From Desulfobacteraceae bacterium (lineage in GTDB: Bacteria; Desulfobacterota; Desulfobacteria; Desulfobacterales; BuS5), in assembly GCA_030592105.1 (NCBI GenBank), contig JAUVKE010000094.1, forward strand, positions 1-8,586: a DNA stretch of 8,586 nt, given 5' to 3'. The position numbers were made by a program, and so were the translations under genes. Numbering within the stretch: position 1 is the first letter of the stretch; every line of letters begins with the position of its first letter. The notes under the pieces are model-generated. The model was not told where the DNA came from and did no database searches. It saw only the letters and a program-made list of their open reading frames with translations. Shown piece by piece: positions 1 to 6,027 of the stretch.

Positions 1-96
1 AAATCAGCGACGCTGAATAGTTACCATATTTTTTTTTATTATCATGGAATTCTTGTAAAAATGTCTGGCCAGAAAGCTGGAGGTAGTACAGATTAA
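1..96 (+). CDS. Possible C-terminal end of an upstream protein (partial, unidentified)
   Basis: Frame 1 is open from the first base to a TAA at 94-96, giving 31 residues that end in MSGQKAGGSTD. The other two forward frames are closed early here (TGA at 14-16, TAG at 18-20), so this could be the tail of an upstream gene, or just an open stretch by chance. An internal ATG at 61 would give an 11-residue peptide. The TAA shares one base (94) with the proposed ATT start of mqnB, so if this frame is translated the two genes could be coupled. I do not recognise the sequence. A run of nine T falls inside it at about 30-38, which is more typical of non-coding DNA. Confidence 0.25.
   Translation, partial: KSATLNSYHIFFYYHGILVKMSGQKAGGSTD
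79..83 (+). promoter_or_regulatory. Shine-Dalgarno site that points to an ATT start for mqnB
   Basis: A perfect GGAGG sits 8 bases before ATT at 92-94. No ATG, GTG or TTG lies at a usable distance in the mqnB frame. This site is the main argument for the chosen mqnB start. Confidence 0.5.
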
Positions 97-871
97 GAGC
101 CGATTACACAGTCGAAAAGAATCGACTGATTATATTTTAATTGCAGCTGCAGTTTTAAATGAGCTTGCCTGGCTTGTCAACAAGATAGATCGGCCTGTTG
201 CTTCAACTGTGGGGAGGCGAAGGGTTATTTCAGGGTATATAAATGGAAGACCTGTGAAACTTTTGGTAACGGGTCCTGGTATTGCCAATACTGTTCAGGC
301 ATTAAGTGTCGTTATAGAAAAATTTCGCCCGGCCCTGATTATTCAAACAGGGAGCGCAGGTCTGTTTACGGGATTTAATCTTGATATCGGAGATGTGGGA
401 ATCGCAACCGAGGAGATTCTCCCGGAACTTGGTATAGAATCGGAAAATGGGACTCTTCCCCTTGGCGATCTTCCTTTTCCTTTATTTAAGGCGGGTAGTT
501 TTGAAGTTAAAAACCGTTACCCCATGGATGAACAACTGGCCGATCTGGCCTTTGGCCGATTAACCGAGGGATGCAGGGTCAATGGGATGGGGTTGAAAAA
601 AGGTACTTTTATCACTGTTTCAACGATAACAGCAACCAATAACAGGGCAGACGAATTGTATAATTGTTTTAAACCCTGCATGGAGAATATGGAAGGCTCT
701 GGCGCCGCACATGTATCCATATATTACGGCATCCCTTTTCTTGAAATACGTGCTGCAAGTAACATTGTTGGCACGAGGGATAAAACAGCATGGGATCTTC
801 CCCTTGCATGTGAAAGATGCGCCTGGGCGGTTTATGAGCTGATCTGTAATTTGCATGGTTATATTTTTTAA
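92..871 (+). CDS. mqnB: Futalosine hydrolase MqnB
   Basis: MqnB removes the nucleobase from futalosine (or aminodeoxyfutalosine) to give dehypoxanthine futalosine in the cytoplasmic futalosine route to menaquinone. The protein has the nucleoside phosphorylase/MTAN fold pattern: an N-terminal strand with ILIAAAVLNEL (nt 134-166), VTGPGIANT, the QTGSAG glycine loop with IGDV following, the ENMEGSGAAH segment with the substrate-binding Glu at nt 692-694, and the IRAASNIVGTRD...WDLP end typical of MqnB. The frame is open from nt 59. The first conventional start is GTG at 209, but using it would delete the conserved N-terminal strand, and no SD precedes it. ATT at 92 lies 8 bases after GGAGG and gives 259 residues, slightly long for the family. 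The identity is secure; the start is inferred. mqnD lies 210 bases downstream in the same direction. Confidence 0.85.
   Translation: MKSRLHSRKESTDYILIAAAVLNELAWLVNKIDRPVASTVGRRRVISGYINGRPVKLLVTGPGIANTVQALSVVIEKFRPALIIQTGSAGLFTGFNLDIGDVGIATEEILPELGIESENGTLPLGDLPFPLFKAGSFEVKNRYPMDEQLADLAFGRLTEGCRVNGMGLKKGTFITVSTITATNNRADELYNCFKPCMENMEGSGAAHVSIYYGIPFLEIRAASNIVGTRDKTAWDLPLACERCAWAVYELICNLHGYIF
109..128 (+). promoter_or_regulatory. Perfect 7-bp hairpin at the beginning of mqnB
   Basis: CAGTCGA (109-115) and TCGACTG (122-128) are exact inverted repeats around a 6-base loop, AAAGAA. The hairpin is followed by an AT-rich stretch (129-142). It lies 12 bases after the TAA at 94-96 and inside the first codons of mqnB if ATT at 92 is the start. 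It could shape translation of mqnB or end an upstream transcript. There is no solid run of T, so a terminator reading is weak. Confidence 0.4.
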
Positions 872-942
872 CAATAGTGTCCGGTTAGTACCTTAACCCT
901 GATATTCGTGTTTTTTATGGCAGAAAATTTTGTAAAATCAGA

Positions 943-969
943 TAGGGCGATCACAAGGATACGCCCCTA
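943..969. repeat. Degenerate palindromic intergenic element
   Basis: TAGGGCG (943-949) pairs with CGCCCCTA (962-969), with one missing G, across a 12-base middle that includes ACAAGG. It resembles the short palindromes of TAGGGGCG...CGCCCCTA form that are scattered between genes in many deltaproteobacterial genomes. That comparison is from memory, and copy number cannot be judged here. A second imperfect stem follows, AACTCCGG/CCGGGTT with a TTTAT loop (976-994). Confidence 0.35.
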
Positions 970-1017
970 CACAAAACTCCGGTTTATCCGGGTTAAGAAG
1001 TGCAAGAAAGAAAATAC

Positions 1018-1046
1018 TTGGAAGTTTCATTGCGCAAGATTATAGC
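1018..1046 (+). promoter_or_regulatory. Candidate sigma-70 promoter for mqnD-thpR
   Basis: TTGGAA at 1018-1023 (4 of 6 to TTGACA) and TATAGC at 1041-1046 (4 of 6 to TATAAT) are separated by 17 bases. The implied transcript start would lie about 30 bases before the mqnD ATG. It is a moderate match in an AT-rich background, so it remains a candidate. Confidence 0.35.
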
Positions 1047-1081
1047 CAGTACTACTGATTTCTTAATACTCAGGGGAAAAA

Positions 1082-1918
1082 ATGGACAACAGATTATCTA
1101 TTGGGTATTCCACCTGCCCCAATGATACATTTATTTTTTATGGGCTTGCCCACGACTTGATCGATAGTAAGGGGATTAAGTTTGATGTGACTCTTGATGA
1201 TGTTGAAACCTTGAACCAGATTGCAAAAACTGGAGAGCTGGATGTTTCAAAATTATCTTTTGCCGCCCTGGGGCATCTTCAGGATACCTATGGACTTCTT
1301 CGCTCGGGAGCTGCTCTCGGCAGGGGATGCGGTCCCCTTGTGATAGCCCGGCCAGGTTGTGACCTAAAGGAACTTTCATTAAAAAAAGTGGCTGTTCCGG
1401 GGGTGTTGACAACAGCCTCCCTGTTACTGGGTCTTTATGTATCAGGAACCCCTGCTACGGTTCCAATCCCTTTTGATCAGATAATGCCTGCTGTTCAAAG
1501 AGGGGATTTTGATTTTGGTGTAATAATTCATGAAGGAAGGTTCACATATGGCGAATACGGCCTTGAAAGCCTTGTTGATCTTGGTAAATGGTGGGAGGAA
1601 GAAACATCCCTTCCCATTCCTTTGGGTGGAATAGCCGTGCACCGGAGAATTGATTCTGTAACCGCAAAAAATATGGATGCTGCAATAAGAAAAAGCGTTT
1701 TATATGCCTTTAAGAACCCTGATCTGGCAGATAAATATATAATGGAGCATGCTCAGGAAATGTCCAGGTCAGTTGTAAAACAGCATATAGATCTTTATGT
1801 TAACGATTTTACCCTGGATATGGGAGAGGAGGGGACAGATGCTGTTAACAGGCTTTTTGGCCTCTCCAGGGAAAAGGGGATTATCCCCTGCAGCAGTTTG
1901 CCTCTTTTTGCGTATTAA
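1082..1918 (+). CDS. mqnD: 1,4-dihydroxy-6-naphthoate synthase MqnD
   Basis: MqnD converts cyclic dehypoxanthine futalosine to 1,4-dihydroxy-6-naphthoate, a late step of the futalosine menaquinone pathway in the cytoplasm. The 278-residue protein has the family's periplasmic-binding-protein-like fold pattern and its landmarks: IGYSTCPNDTFIFYGL at residues 7-22, DVSKLSFAAL at 54-63, LGRGCGPLVIA at 79-89, the GVLTTASLLL segment at 107-116, and VIIHEGRFTY at 147-156. The His in that last motif (H150) matches the His proposed as catalytic base in the Thermus enzyme. Length is normal for the family. The ATG follows AGGGG (1072-1076) with 5 bases between. thpR starts about 20 bases after the stop, so the two are probably co-transcribed. 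Confidence 0.95.
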   Translation: MDNRLSIGYSTCPNDTFIFYGLAHDLIDSKGIKFDVTLDDVETLNQIAKTGELDVSKLSFAALGHLQDTYGLLRSGAALGRGCGPLVIARPGCDLKELSLKKVAVPGVLTTASLLLGLYVSGTPATVPIPFDQIMPAVQRGDFDFGVIIHEGRFTYGEYGLESLVDLGKWWEEETSLPIPLGGIAVHRRIDSVTAKNMDAAIRKSVLYAFKNPDLADKYIMEHAQEMSRSVVKQHIDLYVNDFTLDMGEEGTDAVNRLFGLSREKGIIPCSSLPLFAY

Positions 1919-1939
1919 AGTTTTGGAGACAGGTCTGTG

Positions 1940-2512
1940 ATGAATACTCTTATACGTACCTTTATTGCAATAAAACTTCCAAAAAATATTATTTCTTCCA
2001 TGGGAAAGGTAATAGATGGTTTTAAGCTACCTGCTTTTAAAGTTAAATGGGTTCTCTCTGAAAATACCCACCTTACGCTGAAATTTTTAGGGAACATTAA
2101 TGCTGGTGAGATAAATGCAATTGATGAAGCCATAAAAAATGGGGCCACAGGTTTTTCTCCCATACATCTTTTTGTAAAAGGAGGAGGTGTTTTTCCTGAT
2201 ATGAGACGTCCCCGCGTAATATGGGCAGGCATTGCAGGTGAAATTGATGAGCTTATAAGATTGCAAAAAAGTATTGATAAAAATCTGATAAAGGTTGGTT
2301 TTTCAAAGGATAGAAAGTTTAAGAGCCATTTAACTGTTGGACGGGTTAAGGGTAGTATAGATTCTGCAAGTCTTGCTGATTTTTTCAGGTGTTTTGATAC
2401 GTTTGAATCAAAACCGTTTATTGTGGATAAAATATTTTTAATACAGAGTGATTTAAAGCCGGAGGGTCCAATTTACACGAATCTTGCCAGCATAAAATTG
2501 ACTGGTCAATAA
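1940..2512 (+). CDS. thpR: RNA 2',3'-cyclic phosphodiesterase (2'-5' RNA ligase family)
   Basis: This is a member of the two-histidine phosphoesterase (LigT/ThpR) family, soluble enzymes that open 2',3'-cyclic phosphates on RNA ends and in some assays join 2'-5' linked tRNA halves. The two hallmark HxTx motifs are present: THLTLKFLG near residues 43-51 and SHLTVGRVKG near 129-138. The N-terminal RTFIAIKLP strand and the PRVIWAGI segment are also typical. Its 190 residues fit the family (about 180-200). Two starts are adjacent, GTG at 1937 and ATG at 1940. GGAG at 1925-1928 is 8 bases from the GTG and 11 from the ATG; I chose the ATG, and the difference is a single residue. It probably shares a transcript with mqnD, with no evident functional link. 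Confidence 0.9.
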   Translation: MNTLIRTFIAIKLPKNIISSMGKVIDGFKLPAFKVKWVLSENTHLTLKFLGNINAGEINAIDEAIKNGATGFSPIHLFVKGGGVFPDMRRPRVIWAGIAGEIDELIRLQKSIDKNLIKVGFSKDRKFKSHLTVGRVKGSIDSASLADFFRCFDTFESKPFIVDKIFLIQSDLKPEGPIYTNLASIKLTGQ

Positions 2513-2592
2513 ATTACCGGATGGGCAGCTGATTTTGCATCGGAATTTCTGAGAGAACAGATTGTTCCCCTGTGTCAGGAATCGGCGATGTA

Positions 2593-3057
2593 TTAAATAA
2601 TGCCGAGTGATTTCATAAAAGCTCCTAGTACTCCTATGATCGAAATGGCAATAGCAATGCTAAACATGCGGAGAGTAAAGGATCGTTGTCTTTCATCTCT
2701 GTTTTCTAATTTATCACCCAGGCGATCTATGGATGCAATAATTTGCTCAAAGCGTTTATCCACCTGCTCAAAGCGTTTATCCACCTGCTCAAAGCGTTTA
2801 TCGATGTCTGTTTTTAACTCGACAAAGCGATCATCCACCTTTTCAAAACGTTTGTCAATGTCTGTTTTCAGCTCGATAAAGCGACTGTCCACATTGCTAC
2901 GAAAATCTTTGAGATCGTCTTTTATCCCATCAATCTGATATTGCATGTGGTCAAAACGGGTTTCAAAGTATTTGGACGTGGGAATAATATGAGCCACTAT
3001 AACATCCATGGTTCTCTTATCCAGCGTAAGGCTCTCTTCGATTTTATCCTCAGGCAT
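2593..3057 (-). CDS. Heptad-repeat coiled-coil protein with C-terminal membrane anchor (hypothetical)
   Basis: I do not recognise a specific family for this 154-residue protein. Residues about 35-120 are highly charged and follow a seven-residue period built on DKRFExV and VELKTDI units, so a long coiled coil is expected. The blocks ELKTDIDKRFE occur twice, 18 residues apart, and DKRFEQV occurs three times in a row. Residues about 130-148 (MFSIAIAISIIGVLGAFM) form one hydrophobic segment near the C-terminus. This would anchor the protein to the membrane as a tail, with the coiled coil probably cytosolic. No signal peptide is seen. The ATG is preceded by AGGAG with 7 bases between. It converges with thpR. 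The layout resembles other short bacterial coiled-coil proteins, including Bdr-like ones, but this is only a similarity of architecture. Confidence 0.75.
   Translation of the reverse strand: MPEDKIEESLTLDKRTMDVIVAHIIPTSKYFETRFDHMQYQIDGIKDDLKDFRSNVDSRFIELKTDIDKRFEKVDDRFVELKTDIDKRFEQVDKRFEQVDKRFEQIIASIDRLGDKLENRDERQRSFTLRMFSIAIAISIIGVLGAFMKSLGII
2744..2806. repeat. Three tandem 21-bp repeats inside the coiled-coil gene
   Basis: TGCTCAAAGCGTTTATC begins at 2744, 2765 and 2786, an exact 21-base period. The first two copies continue identically with CACC; the third diverges after the shared 17 bases. Each unit encodes one heptad (DKRFEQV) on the minus strand, so gain or loss of a unit keeps the frame. 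Confidence 0.9.
2790..2892. repeat. Diverged 54-bp duplication inside the coiled-coil gene
   Basis: The stretch 2790-2838 recurs at 2844-2892 with scattered substitutions, an offset of 54 bases or 18 codons. Both copies encode an ELKTDIDKRFE block on the minus strand. It is older and more diverged than the neighbouring 21-base repeats, suggesting stepwise growth of the coiled coil. Confidence 0.75.
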
Positions 3058-3128
3058 GTTTTGACTCCTGTTTTTTTATTTGCGGGGCAATGTCTTTATC
3101 TATAGCAGAATGTTCAGAGGGAGTAGAA

Positions 3129-3274
3129 ATGAAAACTTACCCCCTGACGCTTTCTGGAATTAATTCAAGAGGTATTTGATAAATATATTGAGGCGGTACA
3201 ATACAGGAGCATTGAAGATAATGCATGGATGGCTCACAACACTCATTTTCCACTGATGAGCCCTGCTATTTTTA
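3129..3274 (+). pseudogene. Possible remnant of a decayed gene next to tRNA-Pro
   Basis: GGGAG at 3119-3123 is placed 5 bases before an ATG at 3129 that encodes only 16 residues (MKTYPLTLSGINSRGI) before TGA. From 3148 a different frame is open and reads RFLELIQEVFDKYIEAVQY, which looks like an ordinary amphipathic protein segment, then runs on into the antisense side of the tRNA. One frameshift around 3141-3150 would join a good start to this segment. I do not recognise a family, and the pattern could be chance. Confidence 0.2.
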
Positions 3275-3351
<77 letters not shown>

Positions 3352-3396
3352 ACTAATTTCTACCTTATAGCATGGGCTTTTTCCCTTTGCAAGAAT

Positions 3397-4509
3397 TTAA
3401 ATATGATCGAGGATAATATTTAACATCCTCCGTATCGGTTCTGCAGCTCCCCAAAGGAGCTGATCCCCAACTGTAAATAATGTTATATGCCCGGGGCCTA
3501 TGTTTAATTTTCTGATTCTTCCGGCAGCAATGGCCAGTTTCCCAGTGACTGCAGCCGGTGTAAGGTCTCGGGCAGTATCTTCTTTTGTGTTGGGAATAAT
3601 TTTCACCCATTTGTTGGCCGATTCAATTATCCCTTCTATTTCATCAACAGGCAGATCTTTTGAAAGTTTAATGGTCATAGCCTGACTGTGGCAGCGCATC
3701 AGGCCGACACGGACACAGAGACCGTCTATGGGAATTGGAGTTTGGGTTTGAAGTATTTTGTTGGTTTCGGCAAAACCTTTCCATTCTTCACGGCTTTGTC
3801 CTGATTCCATGGGAGTATCTATCCATGGGATAACGCTTCCGGCTAGGGGCACCCCAAAATGTTCAGTGGGAAAATCATCACTGTTTATGGTATTTAAAAC
3901 TTTTTTGTCTATTTCCTGTACAGCCGAAGCAGGATTGTCAAGAAGATCCTTTGATGCTTTGCCAATGGCTGCCATTTGCGCCACAAGTTCCCGCATATTT
4001 TTTGCACCTGCGCCTGATGCAGCCTGATATGTCATTGATGTCATCCATTCCACCAGTCCCTGCTTAAAAAGTCCTCCCATTGCCATGAGCATAAGGCTTA
4101 CAGTGCAGTTGCCTCCGATGAAATCTTTTTTCCCGGCTTTGAGGGAATTTTTAATAACATCCATATTCACAGGATCCAATACGATAATGCTGTTATCTTC
4201 CATGCGAAGGGCAGATGCAGCATCAATCCAGTATCCGTTCCATCCTGAATCTCTAAGCCGGGGATAAACTTTTTTTGTGTATCCGCTCCCCTGGCATGTG
4301 ACAATAATATCATTTTCAGAAAGCATCTTTATGTCATAGGCATCCTGAAGCGGAGGGATATCCATGTTCAGGTCGGGTCCTTTGCCCCCCACCTGGGACG
4401 TGGAGAAAAAAACAGGTTCAAAATTTTTAAAATCGTTTTCCTCCTGCATTCTGTCCATCAGCACTGAACCAACCATGCCCCGCCAGCCAATAAATCCTGC
4501 TTTTACCAT
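3397..4509 (-). CDS. asd: Aspartate-semialdehyde dehydrogenase
   Basis: Asd reduces aspartyl-4-phosphate to aspartate semialdehyde with NADPH, the branch point to lysine/diaminopimelate, threonine and methionine, in the cytoplasm. The 370-residue protein is of the E. coli type and aligns with it almost without gaps: the nucleotide-binding GFIGWRGMVGSVL at residues 5-17, STSQ at 36-39, the catalytic Cys in GGNCTVS (C135), YQAASGAGA at 161-169, QSREEWK at 238-244, and the catalytic His in RCHSQA (H274). Both numbers equal those of the E. coli enzyme. The C-terminus has the expected FTVGDQLLWGAAEPIRRML. The ATG has only a weak SD (AGGG, 9 bases upstream). It stands alone, divergent from the tautomerase gene, with tRNA-Pro downstream. 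Confidence 0.97.
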   Translation of the reverse strand: MVKAGFIGWRGMVGSVLMDRMQEENDFKNFEPVFFSTSQVGGKGPDLNMDIPPLQDAYDIKMLSENDIIVTCQGSGYTKKVYPRLRDSGWNGYWIDAASALRMEDNSIIVLDPVNMDVIKNSLKAGKKDFIGGNCTVSLMLMAMGGLFKQGLVEWMTSMTYQAASGAGAKNMRELVAQMAAIGKASKDLLDNPASAVQEIDKKVLNTINSDDFPTEHFGVPLAGSVIPWIDTPMESGQSREEWKGFAETNKILQTQTPIPIDGLCVRVGLMRCHSQAMTIKLSKDLPVDEIEGIIESANKWVKIIPNTKEDTARDLTPAAVTGKLAIAAGRIRKLNIGPGHITLFTVGDQLLWGAAEPIRRMLNIILDHI

Positions 4510-4659
4510 AATCTATAACCCTGCACCCTTATGTCTTTATAAAAGATATTTTTGATGATCCTGTAAAAAGTTGAAAAGAAAAAATTTGACCATAACAATA
4601 ATAAAATATAGCTTTCTGATAACATTTTTTAAAAATTTGGTAAAGCTCCTATTTTATTT

Positions 4660-4689
4660 TTGACACCTCTTACTTTTATATAATATATA
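4660..4689 (+). promoter_or_regulatory. Candidate sigma-70 promoter for the tautomerase-ABC-glgB run
   Basis: A perfect TTGACA (4660-4665) is followed after 18 bases by TATATA (4684-4689), 5 of 6 to TATAAT. The implied leader to the ATG at 4823 is about 125 bases, long enough to carry regulation. AT-richness makes the -10 placement uncertain. Confidence 0.45.
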
Positions 4690-4755
4690 AAGCCAGTCGG
4701 GGTGTTTTGATTGTTTTTGTTATATATAATTGTGTTTGGTTCACTATTCTCCTAA

Positions 4756-4771
4756 TAAGAGTGCCCTCTTA
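4756..4771. promoter_or_regulatory. Operator-like inverted repeat
   Basis: TAAGAG (4756-4761) and CTCTTA (4766-4771) are exact inverted arms around TGCC. The half-site also occurs as CCTCTTAC at 4666-4673, inside the spacer of the promoter candidate, and again as CCTCTTAC at 4765-4772. Repetition of the half-site in and below the promoter is the kind of layout a repressor would use, but the sites are short and chance is possible. Confidence 0.3.
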
Positions 4772-4822
4772 CCCGTTTTAAATTTATATTTTAAATCTAT
4801 TGAAAATTTTGGAGGTTAACAA

Positions 4823-5161
4823 ATGCCATATTTTAAAATTGAAACAAATAAAAAACTTGATGTAACAAAGGATTTTTTAAATAAAATATCCGAATTCACA
4901 TCAATCCTGCTGGGAAAACCTGAAAAAAAGATTATGATCTCAATCTGTTCTGAAACAAAGATGATGCTTGATAAAAGTACAGAGCCTGTTTGCTATATTC
5001 AATTAAAAAGTGTTGGGCTGCCATCTGAGAAATGTGGCCAATATTCAAAATCTATTTGTGAATTTATCGAATCAGAGACAGGGATTCGACCTGATCGTAT
5101 TTATATAAATTTTTCGAATATTGAGAAAAATATGTTTGGGTGCAATAAAAAGACGTTGTAA
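4823..5161 (+). CDS. MIF-family tautomerase
   Basis: This 112-residue protein belongs to the macrophage migration inhibitory factor/phenylpyruvate tautomerase family, small trimeric enzymes of the tautomerase superfamily. It starts MPYFKIETN, leaving the catalytic Pro exposed once the initiator Met is removed. The GKP Lys (K32), the EPVCYIQLKSVG strand, the YSKSICEFIE helix and PDRIYINF near the end follow the MIF pattern, and the length matches (about 115). The CxxC pair that gives mammalian MIF its thiol oxidoreductase activity is absent: the equivalent residues are V-C-Y-I. The natural substrate in bacteria is unknown. GGAGG at 4811-4815 lies 7 bases before the ATG. It heads the gene run, with the ABC ATPase starting 26 bases after its stop. 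Confidence 0.85.
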   Translation: MPYFKIETNKKLDVTKDFLNKISEFTSILLGKPEKKIMISICSETKMMLDKSTEPVCYIQLKSVGLPSEKCGQYSKSICEFIESETGIRPDRIYINFSNIEKNMFGCNKKTL

Positions 5162-5187
5162 CTTTGGGAGTTCCATATTATTAAAAA

Positions 5188-6027
5188 ATGATAAAAATCG
5201 AAAAACTTCAAAAATCATATAAAAATATCCTTGCCTTAAAAGAGATCAGCTTCAGTGTCCATCCAGGTGAACTCTTTGCATATCTTGGTCCCAACGGGGC
5301 TGGAAAAACAACAACCATCAGAATTTTAACAGGACTCACCCGGCGCACGTCAGGGGATGCCTGGCTTGGTGGATTTCATATTGAAAAGGAAACCCTTAAG
5401 GCGAAAAAAGAATTTGGTCTGGTTATGCAGTCGATTAATCTGGACCAGGAACTTTCGATTTATGAAAATATGGATATTCACTGCAGACTCTTTAATATGC
5501 CTTATGCTGAACGAAAAGAAAAAATAGATGAAATTCTCTCCTATGTTGATCTTGCTGATCGAAAAAACAGCCTGGTAAAGCAGCTTTCAGGAGGGATGAA
5601 GCGGCGCCTGATGATTGCAAGGGCAATTGTCCATTCTCCAAGAATACTTTTTCTTGATGAACCAACAGTGGGCCTTGACCCTAAAATCCGCAGGCGGATA
5701 TGGTCATTGATCAAGCAGATTCAAAATGCCGGAACAACCATTTTTTTGACGACCCATTATATTGAAGAGGCGGAATTCCTTGCTGACAGGGTCGCTTTTC
5801 TTGATGAAGGAAGGATCGTGGTCATTGATACACCTCAAAAATTGATGGACCAAACAGGAACATGGGCCATCGACCAGATGTATGAAAATAAGATGGAGAC
5901 AGTCTATTTTGATACCAGATCCAAGGCAGATGCCTTTATTGCTGAACAACAGGAAAGTTATACTTTGCGCCGCGTGAATCTGGAAGATTCATTTTTGTCT
6001 CTCACCGGAAAGAAGGTACAATGCTAA
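5188..6027 (+). CDS. ABC transporter ATP-binding protein (ABC-2 exporter type)
   Basis: This is the cytoplasmic ATPase that would power the permease encoded next to it. The 279 residues hold all nucleotide-binding motifs intact: Walker A GPNGAGKTT at 34-42, Q-loop Gln at 81, signature LSGGM at 133-137, Walker B ILFLDE with catalytic E158, D-loop GLD at 162-164 and the switch His at 190 in TTHYIEEAE. The family is the DrrA/NodI/CcmA-like group of two-gene exporters; the substrate cannot be read from the sequence. The C-terminal 60 or so residues form the usual small extension of this group. No good SD is at normal distance: GGGAG at 5166-5170 is 17 bases before the ATG. A TAA at 5182-5184 rules out an earlier start, so initiation may be weak or coupled to the tautomerase gene. 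Confidence 0.95.
   Translation: MIKIEKLQKSYKNILALKEISFSVHPGELFAYLGPNGAGKTTTIRILTGLTRRTSGDAWLGGFHIEKETLKAKKEFGLVMQSINLDQELSIYENMDIHCRLFNMPYAERKEKIDEILSYVDLADRKNSLVKQLSGGMKRRLMIARAIVHSPRILFLDEPTVGLDPKIRRRIWSLIKQIQNAGTTIFLTTHYIEEAEFLADRVAFLDEGRIVVIDTPQKLMDQTGTWAIDQMYENKMETVYFDTRSKADAFIAEQQESYTLRRVNLEDSFLSLTGKKVQC

Larger units (their letters stand above)
4510..4822. other. AT-rich divergent intergenic region between asd and the tautomerase gene
   Basis: These 313 bases contain no credible gene. They should hold the promoters for asd (leftward) and for the tautomerase-ABC-glgB run (rightward). Visible items are a TTGACA-led promoter candidate at 4660-4689, an isolated perfect TATAAT at 4725-4730 without a good -35 partner, a TAAGAG/CTCTTA dyad at 4756-4771, two TTTTAAAT copies at 4776-4797, and a GGAGG Shine-Dalgarno at 4811-4815. 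I could not single out a convincing asd promoter. Confidence 0.6.

Noticed and set aside
209..211. GTG as the mqnB start
   Set aside because: No SD precedes it and it would delete the conserved first strand encoded at 131-166; kept only as a fallback.
2513..2592. Bidirectional terminator between thpR and the coiled-coil gene
   Set aside because: Only a bulged CCGGATG/CATCGG pairing with a 14-base loop is visible and there is no T-run; too weak to list.
2744..2806. CRISPR-like short repeats
   Set aside because: The units are directly tandem without spacers, have a 21-base coding period and lie within a gene.
2600..2938. Plus-strand 112-codon frame rich in KRLSTCS repeats
   Set aside because: It is the mirror of the coiled-coil gene; the minus strand has the good SD, heptad pattern and membrane segment.
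3231..3262. GGCTCA/TGAGCC stem as a terminator after tRNA-Pro
   Set aside because: A 6-bp stem with a 20-base loop and no T-tract is not a convincing terminator.
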